A stretch of 64,000 nucleotides of DNA from Athripsodes cinereus (GCA_947579605.1 OX388319.1:17001447-17065446); one strand, 5' to 3'; shown: positions 1-11,639, counted from the stretch's first letter. Made by a program: numbers and translations. The notes: generated from the sequence alone by a model not told the origin.

Positions 1-45
1 TGTGCTCCCAACAAGAGCACTAGAGGGCAAAGAAGAAGAAGAAAA
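1..45 (+). repeat. LINE 3' end fragment (family E)
   Basis: The window opens with the end of the LINE tail seen more completely at 40978-41175: TGTGCTCCC, then a diverged GAGCA..GAGGGC, then a GAAGAAG tail. Only the last 40 or so bases are inside the window. Confidence 0.45.
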
Positions 46-669
46 TGCACCAATGAAATATATGAATACATTTTAGATTGTAATAGCATAGACAACGCAT
101 GATGTGTTGCAGAACGATATTTTAGAATGTTTCATTAGTAATTATAATAACACAGCATATTTATTTATTTATTCATTTATTTTATTCTTTTAGAGATATT
201 CATTCAATTATTTAAATATGTTATTATTCATAACACGTCGAAATGTGAAAAAAAATGTCTATGAAAGTCATAGATTGGTATCAGATATCACAGATATCAC
301 ACAAGATTTTAAATTTCGATTTTATGAAAATCTTCAAAAATAAACCACACTATTGTGAAAAATTTTATATCCAGATTTTAGATGTTTTACAAAAAGTTTT
401 TAAATTTAAAATTTAATGCAAATATCGACAACCATCGATTTCGTAACCAAAAAAACTTGTGTAATATTTTTGAAATCTTCAAAATTATCTTTTTGTTATA
501 CTTATTTATCCGAAACATCGTTCAAAAACCAGTCAAAGCTTACTAAGCACGAGCATGTTTTTATTATTTTTTTCCCAAATATATGCAAAACCTTTAAAAC
601 ACAAAATATTTTGATTGATTGAGCATGAGAGAAAAACTGAGATTTACCTACTATTAGATAACATTATTA
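46..669. other. AT-rich, no gene recognised
   Basis: Short open frames of under 75 codons have no coding character or recognisable motif. No RNA gene or repeat was identified. Confidence 0.6.
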
Positions 670-830
670 GAACAGAGTTCGTTGATAGCCTAGATGTAGA
701 ATCTCGGCCTCGTGAACAAGGGGTCCGTGGTTCGATAGCAGGTGCCGGCAAACTTCCCTTTTACGAAAGGTGTATAAGGTTATATTTGGGTATAGTAAAC
801 AAAACCCAGATATACCTTTTTTTTTAAAAA
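670..830 (+). repeat. tRNA-derived SINE, copy 1
   Basis: The copy has a tRNA-like head with a CTCGGCCTCGTGAACAAGG core and a B-box-like GTGGTTCGATAGC, then GGTGCCGGCAAAC, a short body and a T-rich/A-rich end at 815-835. A second copy in the opposite orientation at 19255-19425 shares the head and the CCCAGATAT body. That the head comes from a tRNA is inferred from the B box. The element is probably dead, because the B box is altered relative to copy 2. Confidence 0.6.
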
Positions 831-835
831 AAAAA

Positions 836-856
836 AACGCACACACACACACAACT
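836..856. repeat. A-rich/(AC)n simple repeat
   Basis: A run of A followed by repeated AC dinucleotides directly follows the SINE end. Confidence 0.7.
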
Positions 857-935
857 TTCATAATATTTTTAAGCATTAATGTGTCGGTAAAAATTTAGGT
901 TTCAATCATAACGTACATTCAAGTAGGTATTTTTT

Positions 936-1150
936 CACTGTATCGGTGTTTTGGTTTTGGAATTCTATAACAAAATTAAAAAAAAAACAAATATTTTCTT
1001 CTACAACGTGTTCTGTATTGAGAGAGACGTCTTTCGTCTGATAAAGACATTGTCAATCTCATTGTCAGTCTAAATAGAATAGACAATTTCCTTATAAAAC
1101 GAAAGACGTCTCTATGAATAAGGAACACAGGGGAGAAGTATTTTTTTTTA
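936..1150. mobile_element. Foldback MITE, family B copy 1
   Basis: The inverted repeat is centred near 1075. The left arm contains GAGAGACGTCTTTCGTC (1020-1037) and the right arm its reverse complement (about 1102-1115). The left terminus CACTGTATCGGTG (936) matches the terminus of the 36-kb copy in inverse orientation, so this is a family. The right terminus is eroded. No coding capacity; non-autonomous. Confidence 0.6.
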
Positions 1151-1207
1151 ATTCGTTAAAATATTAAAACGAGTAATTATCATCGTTTGTATGATGTTCT
1201 ATATGTA

Positions 1208-1312
1208 TATGTTTTGACGCGACCGTACCCATTATACAAGATTTGTATCTAAGTTTGGGACTAGCTCGATCCGTGTAAATTTAAACATGTTATGTTATAT
1301 TATTTGAAAATA
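1208..1312 (+). repeat. Dispersed repeat family D, copy 1
   Basis: It shares the landmarks TAC..ATTATACAAGA, AAGTTTGGGACTAGCT and CATGTTATGTTATAT with longer copies at 27847-28075 (+) and 49340-49545 (-). It is probably the 3' part of a retroposon, but no coding part is seen. Confidence 0.5.
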
Positions 1313-2598
1313 ATTGAAAAAATATATACCTCATTTTGTGTACAAATTTTAATAATTAATGTTTTGATGACATTTAATGTTTTGATAAAATGATGTGGTT
1401 ATTGGCACAACAACTGACTCGGTAAAAAAAGGTTTTTTATCACTGATTTGGTACATGTAAAGATTCACCTGCAGAAGGTTTGTGGTCTGAAAAACGGAGA
1501 TTAAAACGGAAAAATAATACACGGCAAGGAAATGAAGTAAAATAAAACGTCCCCTCTGTAGCGAGACTTAGTAAATAGTGGTGGAATTTGTATCATAATT
1601 ATAACTTGAAGGGACGGTAAAGAAAAACGTTGGAAAAATAAGGTTGGTAATTTAGGGATGTGAATTAAGTTATCATCATAATCGATGAATAATTATTTTT
1701 ATTTTACTTCTTACCATTCTTGGGCAAAAGTTTCCTCCATTTAATTCTTATCTTCGATTTGAAGCCGGTTGCATCCAATTAACACTGACATCTTCAACCA
1801 CGTCGTTTCAATAGTCGCCATCCCACCTTTATGATTAATCACCTTGATTATTCACAAATATTTTTGTACAACCAGAGCTTTGAAAACCCCAAGCTGTGAC
1901 TACTTCAAAGGTATACTAAACACTTAATTTATGAAAGAAACAGTCTTAATGCAATGTATCAATTATTTGCTAATGTTTTGGAATTCAAAAAATATGACAA
2001 TACAAGTTTTAAAATACTATGATATAATTTACTTTCATACTAAATGGGATTCACGATGTATGCAAGGTTTTTTGTTGTTATTCTTATAACTTTGTAAGAT
2101 GATTGGACAACTAACCGAAATACACTCTTTTACTTTATTATAATTTTAAAAAAGCAGTCGATGATTCGATGCATCATTCGTCATCACTAGTCGTGGTATT
2201 ATTTTTATGAACCGTTCGTACAGATTTCTTGACGGAAATAAACAAATCGTAGTGTAAATAATATGTTTATTCAACATCCAGAAACAACACACATACAAAT
2301 CACGACACTATTCATTAATGTCATAAAGTTCATAATTCCAGATTCAGTTTTCTTGACGTTGAATGAAACATACCTCAAACCATAATAATACGCTATCTGA
2401 TGGGACATACCAGCCCGCATCTCGACCCCTAAGTTTGCTTAAAAATTATTATAAAGATGAAAAAAAACTATGATAATGTTTTTAGATAAAGCGTTGACTG
2501 ACTGAAATGAATGGTGCTAGAAGAAAAATTTCAGAGTCACTCGTCTGGAATATTACAAAAAGTGATATCTTTTTAAATAACAAAGTTTTCAAGAAAAC
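1313..2598. other. AT-rich, no gene recognised
   Basis: No open frame of useful length, no RNA gene and no clear repeat. Confidence 0.6.
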
Positions 2599-2851
2599 TA
2601 CTACTCTAACATCACGGCTTATCCCACAAGTGTGGAATCCAGCAGACCAGCTGCATACTATAATAAACATGCAAGCTGTCCTCTCCGTTCCAATATAAAA
2701 TCGAGACATTCAGGATGGGTGGTCAACCTCATCCTAAATTAAGGATGTAAAATGTCTTACATACTTTTTTCGAACACCTGCCATTCACAGGACAATCGAA
2801 AACTTACGGAGAAGAGTGTGAGACCAATTCTTTACCGGGTGCTTCACGGAA
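2599..2851 (-). repeat. Family A dispersed repeat (near full length)
   Basis: Family A is about 255 bp. Read along its own + strand it begins GTGGAGCACCCGG and carries CGAGTGTCCTGTAAAAGG, GATGAGGTTTGCCACCC, ATTGGCACGGAGAGGAC and CTGGTCTGCTGGCTACC. It ends TGTGGGATATGCCGTGATGG plus a TAGTAGTAATA tail. This copy carries almost all landmarks on the - strand. The class is unresolved: the simple-repeat tail suggests a retroposon, but no clear pol III box was found. Confidence 0.75.
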
Positions 2852-2884
2852 TTTTGAAAAAAAAGGTATTATATATATTTCATA

Positions 2885-3090
2885 CGGTATGCTCTGTGAG
2901 CAGGCAGAAAGGATAGAACGCCATCTTCTTTTTTGCCTCCATAACATTCATAAATTCATGTTCTCTTGTTGAATGGTGTTCAAATGTTCCTGTCTAGGAT
3001 TTAACATCTATGTTCCAGCAATTTGCTTCTCGGACAGCCACGTCTCCAAGCACATTTTCTCTCATCTGCATGTATATTATCTTCTTGAAA
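2885..3090 (+). repeat. Dispersed repeat family C, copy 1
   Basis: A GCAGGCAGAAAGGATAGAACGCC motif followed by C/T-rich sequence recurs at 34545, 52676 and 61925. Its function and class are unknown. Confidence 0.4.
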
Positions 3091-3639
3091 ATTCTGAATA
3101 ATATTTTAAAGCAAGTTTACTGTGAAAGAGGCCCAACAAAATCAGAGCATAAAGAATATATTAATTAAAAAAAAGTTTTATATAGTGAAAAATACGAAAA
3201 AGATATAAACCTCGTTACGCTCCCTACTCATATGAAAATAATGGTAACATTTATCACATCAATAATGAAATAAATAAAATACATAAATGAAAACTTCACC
3301 GCAATCAAAACAAATGGAGAGTTTATCATTGAGATCATAAATAAAATGATAGTGTGTTATGTATTGATATCAATATCAATTTATTTGTTGAACGTTTTGT
3401 TTGCAGGAGGGTGAGATACGCATTTACACAAGATATCGAACACCACAGAAATTTGTAATTTTATATAGTTTGCCATTATGTATTTATTATTAATAAAATA
3501 AATACTTGATTGTTAAAATAATGTTTTAGCAAACTATTTATTATAGGTCTTGTGTCATAGTTAAAAAATAATTATGATACAATAGTGAACGAAAATGGCT
3601 GATTTAATAAGAAAGGTTAACAAATAAACTTACTGCGTG

Positions 3640-3765
3640 AAAAAGACATGCAGGTCGTCTTCTACATACCAAAAAAATAAAAGATATTCAAAATAGGTGG
3701 CATAATATCTCATCGTTGGATACATGATATTTAATGTAGGTATTATATGTGATGTTTTACGAATG
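3640..3765 (-). repeat. Family A fragment
   Basis: Diverged central part: GACATGCAGGTCGTCTTC..ATTCAAAATAGGTGGCA..CATCG, then TGATGTTTTACGAATGG. Confidence 0.45.
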
Positions 3766-3811
3766 GAGACATTTTTTGCCTGAGACTGTAAAGAACTATC
3801 TCTCCTCAATA

Positions 3812-3915
3812 ATTTATTTATTTATTTATTTAAAAACAATGCAATACAACAAGCAAAACATTTTATAAATTATGCCCATATACCTAAGCTTAGCCTTTGC
3901 TTAGGCAAACGTTTG
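3812..3915 (-). repeat. LINE 3' tail ((TAAA)n type)
   Basis: An ATTTATTTATTTATTT run is followed by unique sequence with the small palindrome AAGCTTAGCC..GCTTAGGC. On the - strand this reads as unique sequence ending in an AAATAAATAAAT tail, as in insect LINEs. Confidence 0.4.
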
Positions 3916-5850
3916 AATAGTCATATAAAAAAAAAATCATAATTAAAATAAAACGTTATCACACTCTCACACAACACAACTCAAACTCACATCCGCAAAT
4001 ATGTAACTTATCGCACAACACAAAACTCACATCCGCACACACATATCAAAAACATCCTCAAGCCCGTACACAAAAGTAAAACAAACCACAGATCATCGAA
4101 CAAAACTAAAAATGCCCAAAAATGCCCAATACTCCATCGGAATAACGTGATCCGATTTACAACAAACCGTATTAAAATTAATGAAATTGAACATGAACTT
4201 TCGAATGTTTACAGGCTGTTCGTTAAAATATTTGAAATACAATATATTCATTCATTTATTCTTTACTTTACATTGATAAGAAACAATTTTATAGATAAAT
4301 ACAGTCATTACACAGAGGTGCGATTTTTTCCAACTAACCAAAAAAATATACTTACATAAACTCCAAGATTGTACATGGATCACAACAACGATCGCTTTTC
4401 ATACATAGAATAACAGATAATATGATAACTCTGAAACCAACCCTACGACAAGAATACAATTAGATAAATGAATATGGAACTCATGAAACTAGAAATAGTT
4501 ACTAGATTTATACCTATATGTATGAAGAGGGAAAATATATGTTTTAATTTAAAATTATTAGTTATTTTCGACATGGAGAGCTACCTAGTATCACAAAATG
4601 GTAATATTTCTACACGTTTTATGTGTTCATATATACAGTGTCAAACTAAGTTTGACACTTTGTGTTAAGTCTAAACACTATGTTTTATTGAAATTTATAA
4701 TGTTAGGTACCTAATCTGTTTAATAATTTAGTTTGCACACAAATTCACACATGTTGTGTAAATTTCATTTTGAGAAATGAATATTCCGTAACAATTCTTT
4801 TACCTATTTTATTCATTCAAGAAAGTAATAAAAATGTATTTATTTAAATGAACAACTAACAGTCACTTTAATGTTTATTGTTATTTGTATATTTATTTTT
4901 TAATTCAATCATTCATACTAATATTTTTCATTTCGAATTAATTTTGACTTGCCAACATTTGAACATTTTGTATATTTTAAAGTTATTTATTAAAGTATAT
5001 ACAAACAATTAGAATCAGAAAAAAAAACTGAATATTAATCAACAATATCCAATTTTTTATCCGGCTTTCCTGGTAGTCATAATATTCCGAAAAAATAATC
5101 AACGCAAGTTCATCGATCTATCAAAAGGTCTAGCTTTAGCGTGAGTGTCACACAACATCGATGTATTGAAAATATTAAATAACTTATTCGAAATAAACAC
5201 CGCTTTTAAGAGGGCACTCGAAAACTTAAAGTGTGAAAAAAGTGGTGAACTTTTTCTTTGCAAGAAATTCCTCAGATAATTCGCAATATAATGCCGACCT
5301 TTTAAATATATCTATATCAGTCATTGTATTTTTATGCATGTATGAATACCGGATGTAACAAAATTATTGAAATGTTCATCAGTGAATTCATGCGAATGAC
5401 AATATTAACTAGGTTACAGGAAATAGGTACTAAATCGATTAAAATAATTAATAACATGCATGAAGTTTCGATGAGTTTGTAATCAAATCAAATCAGTAGC
5501 TCAATACTAGAAGTACACAACTCGCATTTTGGTGTTTTGAATTATATGTTTTCGATGTTAGCCTTCAATGTTTGAATAATTTCTAGAGACTTCCTAGTAC
5601 TTTACTTAAAATGTTTCAAAGATATACAACATATAAATTACTATCCTTTTAGTGTTATGTCACGATTAATCGATTATCTCGAAACTATTGATTTAAAGAT
5701 GTTTAGTTATAGTATTGAGCCCACGAAATCATAATGCTAATCATGCATAGAGAGCACAACTTGTGAATAAACCAGATGCCAAATCATGAACTCGTTACGG
5801 TTATTGAAATGACATTTGTATCATTACCAGTAATTTTTTTCTCTTTCTCT
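3916..5850. other. AT-rich, no gene recognised
   Basis: Open frames at 4147-4359 and 4468-4668 are short and lack any recognisable motif. A perfect small palindrome, GTGTCAAAC..GTTTGACAC, lies at 4638-4659. A CACTGCCGGATACAGGCCT piece at 5869-5887 resembles a phrase common in lepidopteran repeats (from memory, not checked). Confidence 0.5.
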
Positions 5851-5907
5851 CTTCTAACCTTCATCTCTCCACTGCCGGATACAGGCCTCTTGGCGAGAAC
5901 ATTATCA

Positions 5908-6079
5908 TTATTATACCATCACGGCATATCCCACAAGTAGGGTAGCCAGCAGACCAGATACATATAATAAACATGCAAGCTGTAGGTACTCTCCGTGCCA
6001 ATATAAAGTCAAGACATTCAGGATGGATGGCTAACCTCATCGGTGCATTTAAGACATAAACTGTCTTAATTTTTTCGAG
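5908..6079 (-). repeat. Family A dispersed repeat, 3' two-thirds
   Basis: It starts with the reversed TATAC-CATCACGGCATATCCCAC end and runs through CTCTCCGTGCC and ATTCAGGATGGATGG to the TTTTTTCGA region. The 5' part is missing. Confidence 0.75.
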
Positions 6080-6910
6080 GAGAGATCAACATATCACAAA
6101 ACTAAAAAAATATGATTTTAATTAAATTTTCTATTGATAGTTTTTGCGATCTGAAAAGGAGCCTATTTCGAAAATATTATCAAAGATAACAACCTCTTTT
6201 ACAACCGTTCGTTCTTACGACGACGAGATAAGACAATGGTCTATAAGATTAACAATAACACAATGATGAATGTAAAATGGAGACTCAGTGTAGACTATAA
6301 AAAAAAATCATAAAAAAAGGAAGAGATGCATTGAATCTTTCTGTTCTTCCATCGAATATTAGTGGGCAAAAAATGATAAAAAATATCTGCAAGTGGCCCT
6401 CTGACATTCATAGGGGGGAATGTATCCAAAATGGTAGTTCATTATTATTTGACGAAAGCAATCTTGATACGAGTATAGGTCGAGTACCATCTACAGACAC
6501 TGTTGATCAATAATATAATTTTATTATTGTATAGTTTAGTTGGAAAACATATCAATTTCAAGTTTCCATTATGTGACAAATAAAACAGCAGAATAGCGGA
6601 TAAAGATGAGTTTGTACAGTGAAATTGATACAATAAATAATCGTACGCTACTTCTCGAACAAAAACATTATGATAAAATTGTATTGTAAATATACAGATG
6701 GTCAAATTTCTAAACCCTTGATCATTGTATTGTTGTTAACATATTGTTGTTCTAAAAAAAATCAATTATTGTTAAATATAATTAGGTATGTTCTGAGGAA
6801 TCTCCAGCCAACAATAGGTCTCCAAATTTTTTTTGTCGGTTTTCTATTGGCCTGCAAAACGTCAATAATAAGACTCAAATGTCGTACAAGAATATGTTAA
6901 ATGTCTTGTA
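6080..6910. other. No gene recognised
   Basis: Three overlapping open frames of 60-86 codons on both strands (6331-6900) have no motif and low-complexity AT-driven composition. I do not consider them genes. Confidence 0.55.
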
Positions 6911-6912
6911 TT

Positions 6913-7040
6913 TAACCATGAGTTATGTCACCCATCCTGTTTTTTTTTTAAATGTTGTGGAGGACAATATATATGTTAATTATATGCAGTAAGTCTACTG
7001 GCTGCCCCACTTATGAGATATGCTGTCATGGTTAAGATAA
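6913..7040 (+). repeat. Family A fragment, 3' half
   Basis: It holds ATGTCACCCATCCTG, then a T run, then GAGGACAAT..ATGCAGTAAGTCTACTGGCTGCCCCAC and TGAGATATGCTGTCATGGT. Confidence 0.7.
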
Positions 7041-7099
7041 AAAATAATATTTAGCTGATACTCTTTTTGACGCTTCTCCAGTTATTCACTGTGCCAGTG

Positions 7100-7215
7100 T
7101 TTATTTTATTTATTTTATTTTTATTTATTAACTCTTCCAAGGGACAAACAGTCAATACAGTAAATATTACAAGAATCAATGTTATACACAATATGGACCA
7201 CAAGAGTTTCCCATA
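7100..7215 (-). repeat. LINE 3' tail
   Basis: A TTTATTTTATTTTTATTTATTA run precedes unique sequence (TCTTCCAAGGGACAAACAGTC). On the - strand it is a 3' end with a TAAA-type tail. An AT-rich low-complexity stretch with many AATAA words follows to about 7480. Confidence 0.45.
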
Positions 7216-7534
7216 TTACCACAGCATATAATTCAAAGCAACTAAAAACAAGGATGCTAAAATAAACAAAATCTAAATACAATCAATACAATAAAATATA
7301 AAATAATATAATCAATTAAAAATAATAAATAATAAGGTAATGATAAATAATAATTTATTAAAAAAAATAATTTAATAACAAAATACAACAATAACTAATA
7401 AAATTAACAAACAAATTTACAATTTTTAATTTAATGCAATATACTAAAAAAATTAATATTAATAATAAAAAAAAAAACAATTTGTGTGGCAGGCAATCAA
7501 TTGAGATAAAAGATATGGCAAAAATTTAGGTAGT

Positions 7535-8165
7535 AGAATCCCATAACGAAACTAAAGAAACAAATGTTTTTCTTCTCCTATGAAATTTACTCTCGAGAGA
7601 GACGTCTTGTTAAGACATTGTCAATATGATTGACAATAAATAGTAAATACAAGATTTCGTCTTGTTAAGACATTGTCAATATGATTGACAATAATTAGTA
7701 AATACAAGATTTCGTCTTGTTAAGACATTGTCAATATGATTGACAATAATAAGTAAATACAAGATTTCGTCTTGTTAAGACATTGTCAATATGATTGACA
7801 ATAATTAGTAAATACAAGATTTCGTCTTGTTAAGACGTTGTCAATATGATTGACAATAATTAGTAAATACAAGATTTCGTCTTGTTAAGACATTGTCAAT
7901 ATGATTGACAATAATTAGTAAATACAAGATTTCGTCTTGTTAAGACATTGTCAATATGATTGACAATAATTAGTAAATACAAGATTTCGTCTTGTTAAGA
8001 CATTGTCAATATGATTGACAATAATTAGTAAATACAAGATTTCGTCTTGTTAAGACATATCAGATGGACAATGTCCTAACAAGACGAAATTTTCTCTCGA
8101 GAATAAATCACATTCACAATGTAGTAGAAGAAAACATTTGGTTTATTTTTCGTCTCCAGCTGTTT
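7535..8165. mobile_element. Foldback MITE, family B copy 2, with internal satellite
   Basis: The outer inverted repeats include AACAAATGTTTTTCTTCT (about 7557-7577) against AGAAGAAAACATTTG (about 8127-8141). Inside these come CTCTCGAGAGAGACGTCTT (7592-7610) and its partner AAGACGAAATTTTCTCTCGAG (8079-8101). The TTTAGG..TAGTAGAATCCCATA stretch at 7526-7546 matches the terminal region of the 36-kb copy. The centre is replaced by a tandem array (next entry). No coding capacity. Confidence 0.65.
7604..8060 (+). repeat. 55-bp satellite inside a MITE
   Basis: Nine starts of GTCTTGTTAAGAC fall exactly 55 bp apart, at 7604, 7659, 7714, 7769, 7824, 7879, 7934, 7989 and 8044. Units are nearly identical, with single-base differences such as ACATTG/ACGTTG. 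Each unit contains two small palindromes, GTCTTGTTAAGAC and TTGTCAATATGATTGACAA, so the array is self-complementary throughout. Confidence 0.95.
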
Positions 8166-8329
8166 CAGGATTAGGTTTAGTTTATTCAGTTAAATCCTGA
8201 GGTTTAAACGAAAAAAAAATTGTTATTATTTTTATATTTTTACAAACCTGCCTATTGTATACAGTAGGTAACGTGTAGATATTTCGAAATAGATTGAATT
8301 GTTCATAAAAACCTATCAAACTGAGACGC

Positions 8330-8612
8330 CTTGTCCGTTTCGCTTGTGATTTCCCCCTTCCTTATATTATTTTTCCCCTTCAGTATATATTTTATTTCAT
8401 TTATTTTTTTGTTTGTTTCCTTGTATTTTGCCCACAATATGAAACTATTTACCGATATAAACTATCCTCCCTGTAACAAAATCTAAATGTATAAAATTTC
8501 AAAATATGTCTGACCATAAAAAAAGTAATGTGGATTATATACAGAATTGATATACCGCTGTCTCATCATCAAAATGTGTATCCTGTAAAATTGAAATAAA
8601 TAAATAAAAATG
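8330..8612 (+). repeat. Probable LINE 3' UTR and tail
   Basis: Pyrimidine-rich unique sequence ends in GTAAAATTGAAATAAATAAATAAA, the tail type shared with other LINE ends here. No coding part is recognised. Confidence 0.4.
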
Positions 8613-8654
8613 ATTTTTTTTTCGTTCATTTTTTATTGTACGATGATAAAAATT

Positions 8655-8899
8655 ATCCATGGAGCACCCGACAAAGAACTGGTCTGCCACTTTTTTCCGT
8701 AAGTTTTCGAGTGTCCTAAAAAAAACAATCGAAAAAATAAAAACAAAATCTATAATTCAGCGTTGAGGTTTGCCCTCATACTGAATGTCTTAATTTTTTG
8801 AGTCAAAAAGAGGACAGCTTTTATTTTTATTGAATGCAGCTGGTCTGCTGGCTACCCAACTTTTGGAGTATACCGCGATATTAAAGAAGTAAGTAGTAG
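8655..8899 (+). repeat. Family A dispersed repeat (full length, diverged)
   Basis: Starts at CCATGGAGCACCCGACAAAG and includes GTTTTCGAGTGTCCT, GAGGTTTGCC, GAGGACAGC and CTGGTCTGCTGGCTACCC. It ends near GCGATATTAAAG. An A-rich expansion sits in the middle. Confidence 0.75.
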
Positions 8900-8993
8900 A
8901 TGATTAGTTAAAATAATAAATTTCCTATGTAAAAAAAAAAAAATTTCACAGTTTCAAAAAATTGATGAAATTCGCCTTCGACGGTAGAAGTAA

Positions 8994-9462
8994 GAGCGCT
9001 TGTAGACGTCCGTTTTTTTCACCGGACGACGGACTGTCAATAAACGGCTATCTTTGTACATATATTTTTTTTACCGGATGAATGTTACCTTGAACTGCCG
9101 TCTATATAGTTTTGACCTACTTTTTACCTACGTATTGGCCTACTATTTGTGCAAAAAGAAACTAGAAGAAATAGAAAAACTTAAAAGGTCATGATGGGTG
9201 CATCCTATATTATTGGAAAGGGAAGAATACGTCCGGCAGCGTCAACACGCACCAATACACTGGCGTGGATGACCGCTCTTTCTTACACCGGACCGGTGTC
9301 CGTCGCACCGAGGGGAAGCGGTGGTGCATCCGGCGTAAATTGTTCGCCGGAATGATGTCCGGTGCATGTACACATACTCATTATAAATCATACACCACCG
9401 CGAATCCGGCAAAAAACACGGTCCGTCGTCCGGTGAAAAAAACGGACGTCTACAAGCGCCGT
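8994..9462. mobile_element. GC-rich MITE with 40-bp terminal inverted repeats
   Basis: GCGCTTGTAGACGTCCGTTT..CACCGGACGACGGAC (8996-9033) is mirrored at 9420-9460 by GTCCGTCGTCCGGTG..ACGTCTACAAGCGC. A TAA lies just outside each end (8991-8993 and 9463-9465), a possible 3-bp target duplication like that of PIF/Harbinger. The interior is far richer in GC and CG than its surroundings. The open frame at 9265-9465 runs into the terminal repeat and is not a gene. Confidence 0.75.
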
Positions 9463-9465
9463 TAA

Positions 9466-10392
9466 CGTATATTTTTCTATAAGCTGAATAAAATTAATAT
9501 TTTACTTTTTTAAAGCCAGTAAAACACATTTTTAATTATACTTTACAGAAAAATTATTACACTTTGTATTTATTGTACCAAATTCGCATAATATTATACT
9601 TTATGAAAAATAAAAAAAAAATAAAAAAAAATATGCATTGAAATCTACTGCAACCACGAAATGATATGTAAGGGAATCAGCTCTAATTATAGTAGTAAGG
9701 ATCGCACTCAGTTAACAAAGGCACTGAGTAATTAGCTAGTAATGAAATAAAGGTGAAATAATGTTCTAAGACGAAAAAGGATTGGAAAGGAGGGTTGATG
9801 TTAACAACAAAGGTTTTATAAAAACCTCAATCTGTCTTTCTCCCTTTACTTCTCAATATCAATTGGAAATGGGACTTTGTCCGACAGCCGTTAGACATTC
9901 GGAGATTTTCCGAAATTGAATATATCAATCGGATTAGCTGAACAATAGTCCCTTTGAGAAGTGTTATTCATCATTATTATTCTACCCAACCCCTAGCTTA
10001 CAAATCTAAGTAGGTATATAAAATTACTCTTTTTTTCTTTATCTTGTGTAAGAAAGTACCTATAAGTACAGAAAACTTTATTGCAGTAGGTAATCACTTC
10101 TTCTTCAACAAATCTACAATGTGATAAGTTTTGGATGCTATGCGTGGTTATATGAATATATTCATTTTTGTAATTTTGACACAAAAAAAAAACAACAACA
10201 AAAAGACAACGTCACCTTATCTGCAAGTTTCACTAGACGTCAGCTGATACCTTGATGTTGGATAAAACAAACTCCTGCCGAAAAATATGTATTGTGGCTT
10301 CAAATGTCATCTGGGAACTACCAAAAAATGTGACGTCGTTTTGACGAACCAACATTAGATCATGATTCTTGGCTATAAAGAAGTTTAGTACT
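9466..10392. other. No gene recognised
   Basis: AT-rich sequence with runs of A. Short frames (for example 9993-10184 on -) have no motif. Confidence 0.55.
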
Positions 10393-10590
10393 AATAATAA
10401 CACTACTAATCCATCACGGCATATCCCAAAAGCGGGGAACCCAGGACACCAGATGCATTTAATAAACATAAAAGCGGGTGGCAAACCTCATCGCTGAATT
10501 AAAGATGTTAAATATCTTTATTTTTTCGAACACCTGCCTTTCACAGTGCATTCGAAAACTTGCGGAAAAGAGTGGGAGATCAATTTTTTG
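10393..10590 (-). repeat. Family A dispersed repeat
   Basis: The reversed CATCACGGCATATCCC end is followed by a 20-30 bp internal deletion (the ATTGGCACGG part is missing), then GCGGGTGGCAAACCTCATCGC. It ends near GAGTGGGAGATCAATT. Confidence 0.75.
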
Positions 10591-11180
10591 TCAAGAGCTC
10601 AGCGAAATAAAAAAAATCTATGAGATAAAAAATTTAAAGCTTATTATTACACTTTGGTCTCTATGAGAAAAGGACTGTGCAATTAGCTAGTTTTTTGAAA
10701 TTCTCCGGCCTCATTATTCGAGGAATCCTTTGTGTTGTCTTCTTTTTTTAATAAAAGGTAAGTATTCTTTAATCATACTACCTAATACAACAAACGAGTC
10801 TGAAAATACAATCGGTATTCTTAAAATCTCCTCTAACGGAACGCTTTTTACAACAATGATGTCAAATTTTCTAAGTAAAAGTGATTGAAATTTGTATTTT
10901 TTAATTTACTTTAATCAATTTCGTCTATTGTCTTAAGGGAATAATTCACTTCTAAGGTTTAAACCTTATTTTGGAAAGTGTTTGATTGCTACATTAATCA
11001 TCTACTTATTAAACTCGTGCTTTTTGCATAAATCAAACATAATTCATATTATGATGAAACTTTTATGGTACAAAAACTTAAAACACCAAACATTATCTTT
11101 TTTAATACCTGTGGTATGAACTGAAATGTCTATTATTTCTGTTAATTTTTTTTTTCAAAACTTAAAATCTACTTACTTTA
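10591..11180. other. No gene recognised
   Basis: AT-rich single-copy-looking sequence; no open frame of interest. Confidence 0.55.
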
Positions 11181-11181
11181 T

Positions 11182-11319
11182 TTCACGATGAGGCTTGCCA
11201 CCTATCCTAAATTTGTGTTAGCGTGGAGAAGACAGTTCACACGCTTATTACATACAGTTGATCAGCTAGCTACCTCACTTCACGGATATGCTGTGATAGT
11301 ATAGCATTAGTAATAATAA
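11182..11319 (+). repeat. Family A fragment, 3' half
   Basis: CGATGAGGCTTGCCACCTATCC, GTGGAGAAGACAG, TTATTACATACAGTTGATCAG and GGATATGCTGTGATAGTATAG are present, with a TAGTAATAATA tail. Confidence 0.75.
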
Positions 11320-11363
11320 CTTGATTTGAATTTGAACATAAGTTTCCTATACAAGGAAAAGAC

Positions 11364-11627
11364 ATACCGTCGTTGGTTCAATGAAACCTCTTATGTGCTC
11401 CAAACAAAATTTTACAGGGAACGCAAAAAACTGTTTAAAAGTCCACAGATCAACAAATGTAATCAAACTTGTTATCAAAATCATGTAAAAACGTCAAAGT
11501 TTTACATGAATTTGATAATAAGTTTGATTACATTTGTTGATCTGTGGACTTTTAAACAGTTTTTTGCATCCCCTGTAAAATTTGGTTTGGAGCACATAAG
11601 AGGTTTCATTGAACCAACGACGATACG
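11364..11627. mobile_element. Near-perfect foldback element
   Basis: Arms of about 128 bp (11364-11491 and 11500-11627) are complementary with only a few differences, around a loop of about 8 bases. The left arm reads CGTCGTTGGTTCAATGAAAC and the right arm its complement. The 112-codon frame over this stretch results from reading through both arms and is not a gene. Either a palindromic MITE or a recent inverted duplication would look like this. No other copy occurs in the window. Confidence 0.85.
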
Positions 11628-11639
11628 TATAATAAATTA

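Noticed and set aside
7604..8060. CRISPR-like array with palindromic repeats
   Set aside because: All 55 bp of each unit are repeated; no variable spacers.
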